This document shows positions 34,583 through 45,670 of a stretch of DNA of 64,000 nt, one piece after another (the first letter of the stretch is position 1; every line of letters begins with the position of its first letter). Origin of the DNA: an uncultured Tateyamaria sp. (GTDB lineage Bacteria > Pseudomonadota > Alphaproteobacteria > Rhodobacterales > Rhodobacteraceae); assembly GCF_947503465.1 (NCBI RefSeq), contig NZ_CANNDN010000003.1:1-64000 (forward strand), given 5' to 3'. Both the position numbers and the translations under genes were made by a program. The notes beneath the pieces are model-generated. The model had not been told where the DNA came from and ran no database searches. It saw only the letters and a program-made list of their open reading frames with translations.

Positions 34583-35057
34583 CTTGGGTATCTCCGGCAG
34601 GTCTTGGGCCGGAAGATACTATTCTCCGCGCGGTGTGAAGAGGGTGTTTTGCCTCCGGTCCTGAAAAAAGGGGCGGCTGAGCGGGACGAAGCCGCCATCG
34701 GTTGCATCCCTCAAGGCGCGCGTCGCCGGGCCGTGAGTCTGCGCAGACGGGGAGATGCACGAGAGGAAAAGTCCGCTGTGCGGACGAAGCCGCCGTTGCT
34801 GCGTGGCCAAAACAAACGTAGGTCAACTCACATGTTGTTGCGCGATGCCCAGATTAAGTCTTATTCGTTTTAGCTGGCACCGATGCTCCAAACATTTGAA
34901 TTGGTGACAGAATAGCTTGGGCTACTAGTGCTTAACAAATGGTTTTCGGTGTAATTCTTAGCACGCGGTGCGCACCTGTTCCAATCGTAGTAGTTTTTGA
35001 TTTCGAGATAAGCCACACACAGTTACACCTACGGCAAGGCGTACAAGCTCCCAGAAA
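34583..35057. other. 475-bp gap without a supported gene
   Basis: The part nearest rppH is GC-rich with GCGGACGAAGCC-type fragments; from about 34845 the base composition turns AT-rich and continues into the channel gene. I see no gene, RNA or clear repeat. Confidence 0.55.
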
Positions 35058-35861
35058 TTAACGGTTTCGCGCTACCGAATTTAGAAACAACCCAATAAGT
35101 AAAACACCCAAAATACTTTGTGATGCAGTAAGAGCCCGCGCGCGATCAGTGACCGGCAATATATCACCATAGCCAAGTGTTGTTATGGTAACAGTGCTAA
35201 AATATAAAAAGCGCAAGTATTGATTATGCACTCCAGCATCATAACCGTGTTGCTTAGCGCCAAAAAGGGCATCGATTTGTTCTGCAAGGTCTTGCTCAAT
35301 AGTAACCCCGGTTTGCCCCTCCCAGCTGAGAGATTCCTTTTCCAGTCCAAAACAACTTTCAAGCTTGTTCACCAATGCTGTTTCGTGAACTGCACTAACA
35401 CTTGTAACAATGCGGAATGGGACCCATATTTGATAGGTGACAGAAGACACCCTACCGCTTGAGCTTTCATAAGCTGTCCGCGCGAGTTGCTGCCATTCCG
35501 GTTTAGCTCCGGGTTGCGAGACATCTGCAGCCAAGAATTGCAAGCTTCCATGTGCATGTGGCCTGTCGCCAAGGCCTTCATAGCCTTTGGTTATAATTTC
35601 AATGGTGTAATCATTGGTATCAATTACACTAAAGATTTGCGGACCAGGATGTTCGCATTCATTGATTGTAGATTCAATTTGACGAGCAATTCTTTCTGTT
35701 GTCAGTTTGAAGTTTGGATCCAAATGAACTGTGCTGGAAGAGAAATCTCCTGCAATCAGCAAGTAAAAAAAAGCGTATAGAGGAATAAGTGATAGGTAAA
35801 GGCCGCCACTAACGACCCTAAGATCTTGAATAAAATCCCAAAAAATGTGCAACAAGCGCAT
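35058..35861 (-). CDS. Two-helix potassium-channel-like protein with a large outer domain, probably acquired
   Basis: 267 aa. TM1 lies at about 18-37, then a polar stretch of some 170 residues, then the pore helix with the selectivity filter TTLGYGD (227-233) and TM2 (about 245-262). Standard two-helix K+ channels have a short loop here, so the long domain, which would face the periplasm, is unusual. There is no cytoplasmic RCK domain. The gene is clearly AT-richer than its neighbours and is flanked by gene-free DNA, suggesting transfer. Ion selectivity is inferred from the filter only. Confidence 0.82.
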   Translation of the reverse strand: MRLLHIFWDFIQDLRVVSGGLYLSLIPLYAFFYLLIAGDFSSSTVHLDPNFKLTTERIARQIESTINECEHPGPQIFSVIDTNDYTIEIITKGYEGLGDRPHAHGSLQFLAADVSQPGAKPEWQQLARTAYESSSGRVSSVTYQIWVPFRIVTSVSAVHETALVNKLESCFGLEKESLSWEGQTGVTIEQDLAEQIDALFGAKQHGYDAGVHNQYLRFLYFSTVTITTLGYGDILPVTDRARALTASQSILGVLLIGLFLNSVARNR

Positions 35862-36504
35862 GGTAATTTGATTCCGGCATACTTCATAGTGCAGCTCAGC
35901 TGCTCAACCAAGCTCGCACCACATTTGACTTTGTCGCTCCCAGTTTGCAAGCTCTACATGGTTCTCATTCGAGTGTTGTTCAGCTTGTGCTCAAGGTGGA
36001 AGGGGCGAGTGATATCCTACGGGGGAGTGTTCTGGATGCCAATTCTGAAACGGACTAGTTTCGGGCAAACACGCATCCAGTGGATTATTTTCAAGGCCAA
36101 CATCTAAGTCTTCAAGCCATCGGCACGAGGTACGAAGGTTGACAAATGGGCTCAAACCGGTCATCCAACCCCAGCCCGGAAACAAGGCACGCAGTGCCGC
36201 CGGGCCGCGCCTGACCCCCCCCGGGAGGGCGCTTTTGCAAGCCGCTCACATCAGCACATCCCCAGCACCGTGTCTGGCGACCATAAAGCGCACCAGAACG
36301 GACCGCAGATGCGCCCACCCAAGGTCGGGCGCAACAATCTGTTTCTGAACGCAGCCCATGCACCAAGGCTCGAAGCCGACAGCCTCCATGTCCGACAGGC
36401 ACACAGCCCTTCCTGTCTGGGGTCCGCGTTCGGCACAAAGATCAACGCCATCTCCTGCCAGGCTCCGACACGCCTACCGACGGTCGCAACATGTCTGCTT
36501 CAGG
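35862..36504. other. 643-bp gap without a supported gene
   Basis: AT-rich up to about 36100, then GC-rich sequence that seems decayed (short open frames with no recognisable protein). It may be the outer edge of an inserted segment. Confidence 0.5.
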
Positions 36505-36981
36505 TCATGTCAAAACCTTCTCCATCTCTGCGCGGGCCAGCATTTGCCCATGCCGAGCGACCGTTTCATGCCGGACAACGCGGAAACCCTTCGCCGCAAA
36601 TGCAGGCTGGGCCATGCATGACGCATGCACCCACAATCGATACAGCCCCACCACGCGGGCGTCGGCTTCGGTTCTGTCATACAGCATCGAAAACACGCCC
36701 CGCCCCTGCCACTCCGGCAGGACAAAGGTGAAATCGACATATGCCCCATCCCGCGCCAGAAACCCCACGGGCGCGCCCTGCGCCTCGGCCACGCGCACCT
36801 GCATCGGCGCGAGCCGCGCGGCCCATTCCGCGCCACCGGGCGGCACCGCACACCACGCCTGTTTCTGCGCCACCGTATAGGCGCTGGCCCCGTCGTGGAT
36901 CGCCCGAAACATGATGCGCCCCAGCGCATCCGCCTCACCCACGATCATGTCGCGCACATGCAAATCTGTTGCCTGATCCAT
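36505..36981 (-). CDS. GNAT-family N-acetyltransferase
   Basis: 158 aa. GNAT core: FTFVLPEWQGRGVFSMLYDRTEADA (acetyl-CoA loop), ending in FAAKGFRVVRHE. The ATG at 36981 gives MDQATDLHVRDM; longer frames upstream run antisense to the reductase gene and were rejected. Substrate unknown. Confidence 0.85.
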   Translation of the reverse strand: MDQATDLHVRDMIVGEADALGRIMFRAIHDGASAYTVAQKQAWCAVPPGGAEWAARLAPMQVRVAEAQGAPVGFLARDGAYVDFTFVLPEWQGRGVFSMLYDRTEADARVVGLYRLWVHASCMAQPAFAAKGFRVVRHETVARHGQMLARAEMEKVLT

Positions 36982-37092
36982 GGTCCTACCGTCCGCTCCG
37001 TTATGTCCCCGGCAAGGAACACCGCCCTTTCGCATCGCATATCTGCGCCCCACCGCTACCCCATGGGGCAAGCGGAAAATGCCACACAAACC

Positions 37093-37108
37093 TGTCCCCG
37101 CGGGGACA
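37093..37108. repeat. Iterated palindrome TGTCCCCGCGGGGACA, copy 2
   Basis: Perfect palindrome in the non-coding gap upstream of the reductase gene. Confidence 0.85.
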
Positions 37109-37122
37109 ACCCAGCCCCATGA

Positions 37123-39219
<2,097 letters not shown>

Positions 39220-39227
39220 CATGTGCC

Positions 39228-39250
39228 GGTGGGCAGATTGCCCACCCTAC
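39228..39250. repeat. Palindromic unit identical (inverted) to 20795-20817
   Basis: Contains GTGGGCAGATTGCCCAC, then CCTAC. Exact 23-base match to the reverse complement of unit 3 at 20795-20817. It lies between the reductase stop and the ZntB-like gene and could end transcription. Confidence 0.85.
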
Positions 39251-39289
39251 TGCAGTTGCCTTGATCCGACCGCGTGATAGCGTGCGCCA

Positions 39290-40225
39290 ATGACACTTTG
39301 CGCTTTCGACATCACCGCTGACGGGGTCGCCACCGCGACCGGCGACGCGCCGCCCGACACCGGCTACCGGTGGGTCCATTTCGATCTGGGTGACGCGGAC
39401 CTGCCCGCCTTCCTGGACACCCACGTGCCGGCCATACCCGCTGCGGCGCTGGTCGCGCCCGAAACGCGGCCCCGCGCCGACCGCTTTGGCGACGGGCTGA
39501 TCCTGAACCTGCGGGGCGTGAACCTGAACGCGGACGGGCCCGCCGACCAGATGGTGGCCGTGCGCATGTGGGTCACGGCGCAGTGGGTGGTGACGGTGCG
39601 GGTGCGCAAGGTCTTTGCCCTGAACGCCCTGCGGCAAGAGGCCGAACAGGGCCACGCCCCCGCCACGCCGATGGCATTCGTGTCGACCCTTGCCGCGCGC
39701 CTGATGGGCCGGGTGCAGGACACGGTCTTCGATCTGTCGGGCCGTGTCGACCAGATGGAGGACAGCGTGCAGGAGGATGACAGCCCGCTGCCCCCTGACC
39801 TGGCCGAGGAACGGCGCATGGCCATACGGATGCGTCGGTATCTGGCCCCGCAGCGCGACGCGCTGGTGGCGCTGGTGGGCACCGACAGCGTGCTGATGAC
39901 CCAAGGCGCCCGCGACCTGCTGCGCGAACAGGCCAACCTGGCCAAGCTGACGGTCGAGGAACTGGAGGGCCTGATTGCCCGGATGACCGCCGTGCAGGAC
40001 CATCACACCGCGCAGGCCGCGATGCGGCAGGGGCGCAACGGGTATGTTCTGTCCATCGTGGCGGCGGTGTTCCTGCCGCTGGGCTTTGTCACCGGCCTGT
40101 TTGGCGTCAACGTGGCGGGGGTGCCGGGCACGGGCACCCCATGGGCCTTTGCCGCGCTGTGCCTGGCCCTTGTCGCGATGACCGCGGGGGCGGTGTGGGT
40201 GCTGCGCCGGATCAAATGGATCTGA
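39290..40225 (+). CDS. CorA-family metal transporter, ZntB-like
   Basis: 311 aa. A long soluble N-terminal domain with helices leads to two C-terminal transmembrane helices (about 255-275 and 285-305). The loop after TM1 reads FGVNVAGVPG, with GVN in place of the CorA GMN motif, as in ZntB-type members. It is predicted to move zinc or another divalent cation across the inner membrane; direction cannot be told from sequence. Confidence 0.85.
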   Translation: MTLCAFDITADGVATATGDAPPDTGYRWVHFDLGDADLPAFLDTHVPAIPAAALVAPETRPRADRFGDGLILNLRGVNLNADGPADQMVAVRMWVTAQWVVTVRVRKVFALNALRQEAEQGHAPATPMAFVSTLAARLMGRVQDTVFDLSGRVDQMEDSVQEDDSPLPPDLAEERRMAIRMRRYLAPQRDALVALVGTDSVLMTQGARDLLREQANLAKLTVEELEGLIARMTAVQDHHTAQAAMRQGRNGYVLSIVAAVFLPLGFVTGLFGVNVAGVPGTGTPWAFAALCLALVAMTAGAVWVLRRIKWI

Positions 40226-40247
40226 CGGGTCCGGGCGGACCCCATGC

Positions 40248-40311
40248 CTTCATTGTTCGCCAAATATGCCGGGGGTGAGCCGCGCATGCGGCGAGGGGGC
40301 AGCGCCCCCTC
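40248..40311. repeat. Dispersed palindromic element between convergent genes
   Basis: Starts CTTCATTGTTCGCCAAATA (inverted match to 32909-32931), then GAGGGGGC-AGC-GCCCCCTC (40293-40311), a perfect 8-bp hairpin. It lies between the convergent ZntB-like and DUF4399 genes and may end both transcripts. Same architecture as 18998-19053. Confidence 0.7.
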
Positions 40312-40337
40312 CCCGTGTCCCGTCGTGCGACGTGGCG

Positions 40338-40787
40338 CTATTCGACCGTGATCGTGATCACGTCGCTGACCACCGGGTCGGCGTGGGGAATGTGGTTCAG
40401 GTCACCCAGAACCAGTTGCAGCGTGTGATCGCCAGCGGGCAGATCCAGCGTGGCTTGGGTCTGACCGCCACCAAAGTGAATGTGGTTGTCATCCGCAGGC
40501 AGGCCAAAGGCCAGTTCGTCCGCGCCTTCGGGTCCTTCGCCCAGTGGGGGACGGTTGAGCAGGATGTGGTGGTGGCCGGTATTGTCCTTTTCCGTTCCGG
40601 CGGGGGCCACGCCCATGCCTTCAAGCCCGAAGATCACCGTCACCGGTGACGACACCGTGTCCCCGTCTGCCAGGTTCACAAAATACACCCGCGCATCCGC
40701 CGGTGCCGGTGTATCCTGTGCCATCGCAGGCACCGCAGACATCGCGGCAAATGTTACAAAAGTCACGGCTTTGACAAATGAGTTCAT
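40338..40787 (-). CDS. DUF4399 periplasmic protein
   Basis: 149 aa with a signal peptide (MNSFVKAVTFVTFAAMSAVPAMAQ). The rest matches DUF4399: HHHILLNRPPLGEGPEGADELAFG, NHIHFGGGQTQATLDLPAGDHTLQLVLGDLNHIPH. His-rich; metal binding is possible but unproved. AGGAG seven bases upstream of 40787 selects this ATG over two in-frame ones upstream. Divergent from an ECF sigma factor gene, which may control it. Confidence 0.9.
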   Translation of the reverse strand: MNSFVKAVTFVTFAAMSAVPAMAQDTPAPADARVYFVNLADGDTVSSPVTVIFGLEGMGVAPAGTEKDNTGHHHILLNRPPLGEGPEGADELAFGLPADDNHIHFGGGQTQATLDLPAGDHTLQLVLGDLNHIPHADPVVSDVITITVE

Positions 40788-40893
40788 TTTCATTCTCCTA
40801 GGTGTCATTGTGAATATGCCACCAGACTAACATGCCGGGACGAAATTTATTCCTACGATTGCTCAAAACCCTGTCAGAATCGTTCGGGATGGC

Positions 40894-41373
40894 ATGGCAG
40901 ATGTGCATCCGCGATTGTGGCGTTATGCGGTGTCGCTGACCGGGCGGCGCGACTGGGCCGATGATCTGGTGCAGACAACATGCCTGCGCGCCCTGGACAA
41001 GGCCGATCAATTCGAACCGGGCACGCATCTGGACCGTTGGATGTTCCGAATGGCCCAGCGGATCTGGCTGAACGAGCTGCGGTCGCGCAAGGTGCGTACG
41101 GGCGGCGGGTTGGTTCCGGTCGAAGAAATCGACCTTCCTGACAAATCTCCTGATGCGGAAACGAATATTCTGGCGCGTGACGTGTTGAATAGGGTGAATG
41201 GACTTCCCGAGGCCCAACGACAGGCCGTGGTTCTGGTCTATGTCGAAGGGTACGCTTACAAGGAAGCGGCTGAAATCATGGAGATCCCCATCGGGACCGT
41301 GATGAGCCGGCTTGCGGCAGCACGCAAGCGGCTGAACACGGAAATGGCGGGGGAACAAGCACAGGTGCAATGA
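40894..41373 (+). CDS. ECF-type RNA polymerase sigma factor
   Basis: 159 aa. Sigma region 2 (about 5-65: DDLVQTTCLRALDKADQF, WMFRMAQRIWLNELRSRK) and region 4 (about 95-150: LPEAQRQAVVLVYVEGYAYKEAAEIMEIPIGTVMSRLAAARKRL). Its stop overlaps the next ATG by four bases, and the next gene is an anti-sigma factor. The divergent DUF4399 gene is a candidate target. Confidence 0.92.
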   Translation: MADVHPRLWRYAVSLTGRRDWADDLVQTTCLRALDKADQFEPGTHLDRWMFRMAQRIWLNELRSRKVRTGGGLVPVEEIDLPDKSPDAETNILARDVLNRVNGLPEAQRQAVVLVYVEGYAYKEAAEIMEIPIGTVMSRLAAARKRLNTEMAGEQAQVQ

Positions 41374-42140
41374 CAAACGTGCGCGCGTTCACTGATGAAG
41401 AACTGACCGCCTACCTGGACGGGGAGGCGGATTCTGCCTTGCATGCCGCCGTGGACGCGGCGCTTGAGGCTGATCCGGCCGTGGTCGAGCAGTTGGCCGC
41501 GCTGGACGTGCCGCTGGGCCCCATTGTCGATGCCTATGATGCGTTGTTGCAGGATGCCCCTCCGATGCCGGACCTGCCCGAGATGGCCCCCGTTGTGACC
41601 GCGCGCCCCCGCGCCCGGTGGGGGTGGGGTGTGGGCACCTTTGCCACCGGCCTTGCCGCTGGTCTGGCCGTGGCGATGTTCACGGGCCTTGGCACGCCCG
41701 AGCCGGCGCCCCGCGGCTGGGTGTCCTTCGTGGCCTCTTACCAGGCCCTTTATACCGCCGAGACGTTGACCTTGGCCGACCCGTCACCGACCGAGGCCGC
41801 CGTGCAATTGGCAAGCGTGTCCGATGCGTTGGGTCTGGACCTGAGCGGGTTGCCCGCAACCGACGGGCTGACGTTCAAGCGGGCGCAGACCCTGGGCTTT
41901 AACGGCAAACCGCTGATCCAGATCGCCTTTACCCGCGCGGATGGCACGCCGGTGGCGTTGTGCATCATTCCGTCCGGCCCGGATGCAAAGCCCGTCAGCA
42001 TGGGCGCCGCCGAAGGTCTGGGCCTCGCGCGGTGGAACACGCCGGGCTATGGGTTCCTTCTGATCGGGGGCACGGACGCCGCCCCCCTCGCGGCCGAGGC
42101 CGAGACGTTCCAATCCTGGAGCGCAGATATCGAGATCTGA
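41370..42140 (+). CDS. Anti-sigma factor, single-pass membrane protein
   Basis: 256 aa. The N-terminal ~60 residues (FTDEELTAYLDGEAD) are the sigma-binding part; a transmembrane helix lies at about 92-110; the C-terminal ~145 residues face the periplasm. The zinc-binding His-x3-Cys-x2-Cys motif of ZAS anti-sigma factors is absent, so it is not a zinc type. It should hold the ECF factor at the membrane until a signal acts on the outer domain. Coupled to the sigma gene. Confidence 0.88.
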   Translation: MTNVRAFTDEELTAYLDGEADSALHAAVDAALEADPAVVEQLAALDVPLGPIVDAYDALLQDAPPMPDLPEMAPVVTARPRARWGWGVGTFATGLAAGLAVAMFTGLGTPEPAPRGWVSFVASYQALYTAETLTLADPSPTEAAVQLASVSDALGLDLSGLPATDGLTFKRAQTLGFNGKPLIQIAFTRADGTPVALCIIPSGPDAKPVSMGAAEGLGLARWNTPGYGFLLIGGTDAAPLAAEAETFQSWSADIEI

Positions 42141-42273
42141 GCCTTCCTGCGTCGTTTCCATGCCACGAACGATCCCGGCAAACTTCTCGATATTATCCCA
42201 CCCCTGCCCAGATCGTGCCTTTATTGGCCCGCATACCTGCCCTCAACAACGCATGAATTGAGAGGCAGCAGGC

Positions 42274-43179
42274 ATGGATCGCCTTACCGAGATGGAAGCA
42301 TTCGCCACGGTCGTGGACCAGGGCGGATTTACCGACGCGGCCAAGAAGATGGGGATTTCGAAATCCGCCGTCTCGAAGCACGTGTCGTCGCTGGAGGCCC
42401 GTCTGGGCGCCCGCCTGCTGAACCGCACCACCCGCCGTGTGAGCCCGACCGAGATTGGCCTGGCCTATTACGACCGGGCCCGCCGCGTTCTGAATGACGC
42501 GGGCGAGGCGGATTCGCTGGTCACCTCGATGCAGTCGGCGCCATCGGGTCTGTTGCGGATTTCCGTGGCCACCGATTTCGGTGTGAACCACCTGTCGCCG
42601 CGCCTGTCCGAATTTCTGGCCGATTTCCCCGACATCACCGTGAACATGGTTCTGAACAACCGCTATGTCGAGTTGATTTCCGAAGGGTTCGACATGGCCG
42701 TGCGCATTGGCGAGTTGGAAGACAGCACCCTGCGCGCCCGCAAGCTGACCGAGACCACCAAGCGCATGATCGCGAGCCCCGCGTATTTCGAGAAATACGG
42801 ACGTCCCGAGAAGATCGACGATCTGAACGAGCACAAGCTCTTGCACTATTCCAACCAGTCGTCGGGCAATGTCTGGAAGCTGACCGCCCCGTCCGGGGAA
42901 AAGCGCCAGGTGCGCACGGCGGGCTGGTTGAGCGTGAATGACGGGCAATCCCTGCTGAACGCCGCGATTTCCGGTCTTGGCATCGCGTATCTGCCCAGCT
43001 TTCTGTATGCCGATGCGTTGGAGCAGGGCCTGGTCGAGGATGCGATCCCCGATCTGCCCACGGAGACCCAGGGCATTTACGCCGTGTACCCGCCCGGCCG
43101 GTTCACCCAGCCCAAGGTCCGCGCCTTCATCGATTTCCTGGTCCACGCCTTTGCCGAAAAGGGCCCGTCGGACTGGTAA
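42274..43179 (+). CDS. LysR-family transcriptional regulator
   Basis: 301 aa. HTH at about 5-60 (AFATVVDQGGFTDAAKKMGISKSAVSKHVSSLEARLGARLL), then the effector domain. The target genes are unknown; no divergent partner is present. Followed by a strong terminator. Confidence 0.92.
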   Translation: MDRLTEMEAFATVVDQGGFTDAAKKMGISKSAVSKHVSSLEARLGARLLNRTTRRVSPTEIGLAYYDRARRVLNDAGEADSLVTSMQSAPSGLLRISVATDFGVNHLSPRLSEFLADFPDITVNMVLNNRYVELISEGFDMAVRIGELEDSTLRARKLTETTKRMIASPAYFEKYGRPEKIDDLNEHKLLHYSNQSSGNVWKLTAPSGEKRQVRTAGWLSVNDGQSLLNAAISGLGIAYLPSFLYADALEQGLVEDAIPDLPTETQGIYAVYPPGRFTQPKVRAFIDFLVHAFAEKGPSDW

Positions 43180-43213
43180 GAGTTAACCAACCTCCCCTCG
43201 GTTATATGACTGC

Positions 43214-43242
43214 CCCCGGCGCGTTTCGTGCCGGGGTTTTTT
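43214..43242 (+). terminator. Intrinsic terminator after the LysR gene
   Basis: CCCCGGC...GCCGGGG (7-bp stem, extendable with one G-T and one C-G pair inside), followed by TTTTTT. Confidence 0.9.
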
Positions 43243-43420
43243 GTTGGGGGATGGGGGGCGGCTTTGAGGCCAAGGTGACGAGTGCTGCGCGGCGCATGAA
43301 TGGCTGCTTGTTCCTGAATTTCACCTTGGCGCACAGCTTTGTTGGAATGCTGTGGCGTGTGATGTACGTTCTCTGGTGGACCGCCTTTTGTGTCGGATTT
43401 TTTCCAAAAGGACTTCGAAT

Positions 43421-44227
43421 TTGAAAAAGTCAACCCTTTGGGTTCTAGCCACGTTCTGTTTCCTAAATCCGTCATTCGCGCAGGATCGCGTAGATGGTGT
43501 TTTCTCGGTAATCTCTGCCTTCGGTAATGACTTGTACAGGACGGGCGAGCTTTCAGGGGGTAGCGAAGTAGAATGGCGATCACTGGAAGAAACTGCTGCT
43601 AGTGAGATGACGTCGGCGTTGCAAAATCTACAGCCCGACAGCTCTGTCTTGAACGAGCATGGGCGCACGCCCTTGCATGAAGCATCCGCTCAAGGATTCT
43701 ATTTTCTTGTTGAACTCTTGCTGGATCACGAAAGAGCCAGTCAATGGCTCAACAGCGAAGACAACGAAGGTCTAACAGCATACGAGCACGCCCAGTTGGC
43801 GCTATCTGAGACAATGCTTGCGTGTCATCCGGAAGCGGAAAATCCTTTCGTTCTTATACCCTTCGTTGTCAAGTTGCCCTATTACGAACAGCGAAGGCCT
43901 TACCTGCGCATTCAAGAGCTACTTCTGAATGCGGGAGCAGACTCTTCTTTAGAATCGGCAAAGGAACTGTGGCTTGAAGGATGCTCTCAATCAGACCTCG
44001 ATGTGCGAAGAAAAGTCGAGGATGCAGCGGACCTATACTCGACGTTGACAGAAGTGTCGCTGGCTATCTCAAGGGAAAAGAAGTTGAAGGAACTGGAGGA
44101 AAGGGTTGAACTTTTGCGGGTGCTAACTCAGCTGATGCCTGCCTCGACTCGGCCAACTTCCGATGAACTTGAGCAACAGATCAAGCAAATGTATCGCGAT
44201 GAAGGGTTCGAACCCCCACTTCGTTAA
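43421..44227 (+). CDS. Secreted ankyrin-repeat protein, probably acquired
   Basis: 268 aa starting at TTG 43421; AAGGA lies 8 bases upstream. A signal peptide (KKSTLWVLATFCFLNPSFAQ) directs export. Ankyrin repeats: NEHGRTPLHEASAQGFYFLVELLLDH and SEDNEGLTAYEHAQLAL, plus one near LRIQELLLNAGADSSLE; a charged coiled region ends the protein. Likely a protein-binding periplasmic factor. The gene is AT-richer than neighbours and follows a terminator, suggesting transfer. An earlier in-frame GTG (43352) lacks a signal-peptide context. Confidence 0.78.
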   Translation: MKKSTLWVLATFCFLNPSFAQDRVDGVFSVISAFGNDLYRTGELSGGSEVEWRSLEETAASEMTSALQNLQPDSSVLNEHGRTPLHEASAQGFYFLVELLLDHERASQWLNSEDNEGLTAYEHAQLALSETMLACHPEAENPFVLIPFVVKLPYYEQRRPYLRIQELLLNAGADSSLESAKELWLEGCSQSDLDVRRKVEDAADLYSTLTEVSLAISREKKLKELEERVELLRVLTQLMPASTRPTSDELEQQIKQMYRDEGFEPPLR

Positions 44228-44496
44228 GAGCATTGTACAGGAGTCATCACCGAATTTCGTTGTTGCTGCGAAGCTGCCATTCGCGCAGATGCAGCGAAAG
44301 CCCCCTTTGTCCCGCAACCTGGCCCATGAGCCTGCTTCCCGAACCCTCTGGTCACGGGCCATCTGGGCAATTTCCCGGACACGTCACAGATGTTTCCCTG
44401 CGTATGGCCGCCTGCCGAACGACGGACCAGACCATTCCGCACATGGCCTGATGCGTTGCTGATGTCGCCCGTGGCACGACATGTTTCTTTCCATCC
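44228..44496. other. Gap upstream of phnF, left part
   Basis: No gene supported. Contains TTGTTGCTGCGAAGCTGCC-type sequence resembling the decayed fragments in 34660-34800. The functional part is the Pho box and operator at 44497-44548. Confidence 0.5.
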
Positions 44497-44514
44497 TGTC
44501 ACGCGCGTGTCACG
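44497..44514 (+). promoter_or_regulatory. Pho box upstream of phnF
   Basis: CTGTCAC-GCGC-GTGTCAC, two 7-mers with 4-bp spacing (11-bp register), close to the PhoB consensus CTGTCAT direct repeat. It lies 40 bp before the phnF start and implies induction in phosphate starvation. Confidence 0.75.
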
Positions 44515-44532
44515 CAAACCGGATATCCAAAA

Positions 44533-44548
44533 ATTCATTCGGATGAAT
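44533..44548. promoter_or_regulatory. PhnF operator 1
   Basis: ATTCAT-TCGG-ATGAAT, a palindrome with 6-bp arms, five bases before the phnF ATG. The same 16 bases recur at 50998-51013, and a variant at 60797-60812. Confidence 0.75.
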
Positions 44549-44553
44549 AAGAT

Positions 44554-45270
44554 ATGAAACGCGAAAACTGGACCATCATTCGGGACGAGATTTCAGATGA
44601 CATTCGCTCGGGCCGGTTGTCATCAGGGGATCAGTTGCCCACGGAAACGCAACTGGCCGATCGTTTTGAAATCGGTCGTCATTCCGTGCGCCGCGCCCTG
44701 GAAACTTTGGCACGCGAAGGCAAGATCAGCATCGAGCAGGGGCGTGGCACCTTTGTTGCCGATACCCCTCGGCTGACCTACCAGATCGGCAAGCGGACAA
44801 GGTTGCGGCGCAACCTGATCCCGCAAGGGGTCGATGTCAGGAGCGTGCTTATCTCTGCCCAAAGGATCGTGGCACCGGATCACGTCGCGCAGGCCCTGCT
44901 GTTGACCAAGGGCGCGCATGTCACGGAAAGTCAAAGGATCACTCTGGCCAATGACCTTCCTGTCGCGTTCGGGCGCGTCTATCATTGCGCCGAACGGTTC
45001 CCGGATTTTGCCGAGCGTCGCGACGTTTTGGGATCTACCACCGAAACCTATCGGTCCTTCGGGATCGAAGACTATGTCAGGCAGCACACCTCGATCTATT
45101 CGCGTGCGGCGAAGGCGGATGAGGCCCGCACGCTCAAACAACACCCGGACGTTCCTGTTCTGGTCGTTGCAGCGGTCGACGCCACACCGGACGGCACACC
45201 GATTTCAACGAGCCGCGTGATCTGGTCGGCCGCGCGTGTGACGTTCACCATGGAGCATTCCGATGGATGA
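44554..45270 (+). CDS. phnF: GntR/UTRA-family regulator PhnF
   Basis: 238 aa. GntR winged helix at about 8-70 (GDQLPTETQLADRFEIGRHSVRRALETLAREGKISIEQGRGTFVA) and a C-terminal UTRA effector domain. It likely represses phn genes by binding the ATTCATTCGGATGAAT palindrome and is released by a ligand. It is first in the phnFGHIJKLM operon. The last 8 bases overlap phnG. Confidence 0.92.
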   Translation: MKRENWTIIRDEISDDIRSGRLSSGDQLPTETQLADRFEIGRHSVRRALETLAREGKISIEQGRGTFVADTPRLTYQIGKRTRLRRNLIPQGVDVRSVLISAQRIVAPDHVAQALLLTKGAHVTESQRITLANDLPVAFGRVYHCAERFPDFAERRDVLGSTTETYRSFGIEDYVRQHTSIYSRAAKADEARTLKQHPDVPVLVVAAVDATPDGTPISTSRVIWSAARVTFTMEHSDG

Positions 45271-45670
45271 CAGGCTTGGCACGCTGGCGCGGGCCGACAA
45301 GGCACGGCTGAAGGCCTTTGCCAAAACGCTGATATCGGACCTTGGCGCGTTTGAAGTCCTGCAATCGCGCACGGGTCTGGTGATGCTCCCGATGCGGGAT
45401 ACGGCGGGCGGTGTGGCCTTTCACCTTGGCGAGGTCCTGGTCAGCGAGGCGCATGTCCGCAAGGGCCGCGTTGACGGGTACGGAATGCGGCGCGGGCATG
45501 ACCTTGAAGCCGCGATGGCCATGGCTCTTGTCGATCTGGCTCTGGCCAGCGATGTGCGCGCGGCGGAGTGTGCCGCCTTTTGCGCGGCCGAGGCCAAAGC
45601 GCTCGCGCAGGCGGACGAGGATGTGCTGCGCCGGGTCGAGGCCACCCGCGTGAACATGGAGACCTTCTGA
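45263..45670 (+). CDS. phnG: C-P lyase subunit PhnG
   Basis: 135 aa, short for PhnG (about 150). FHLGEVLVSEAHVRKGRVDGYGMRRGHDLEAAMAMALVDLAL matches the family, including the G-Y-G loop. In E. coli PhnG with PhnI, H, J forms the core complex and, with PhnI, transfers the phosphonate to ribose. Starts eight bases inside phnF. Confidence 0.88.
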   Translation: MDDRLGTLARADKARLKAFAKTLISDLGAFEVLQSRTGLVMLPMRDTAGGVAFHLGEVLVSEAHVRKGRVDGYGMRRGHDLEAAMAMALVDLALASDVRAAECAAFCAAEAKALAQADEDVLRRVEATRVNMETF

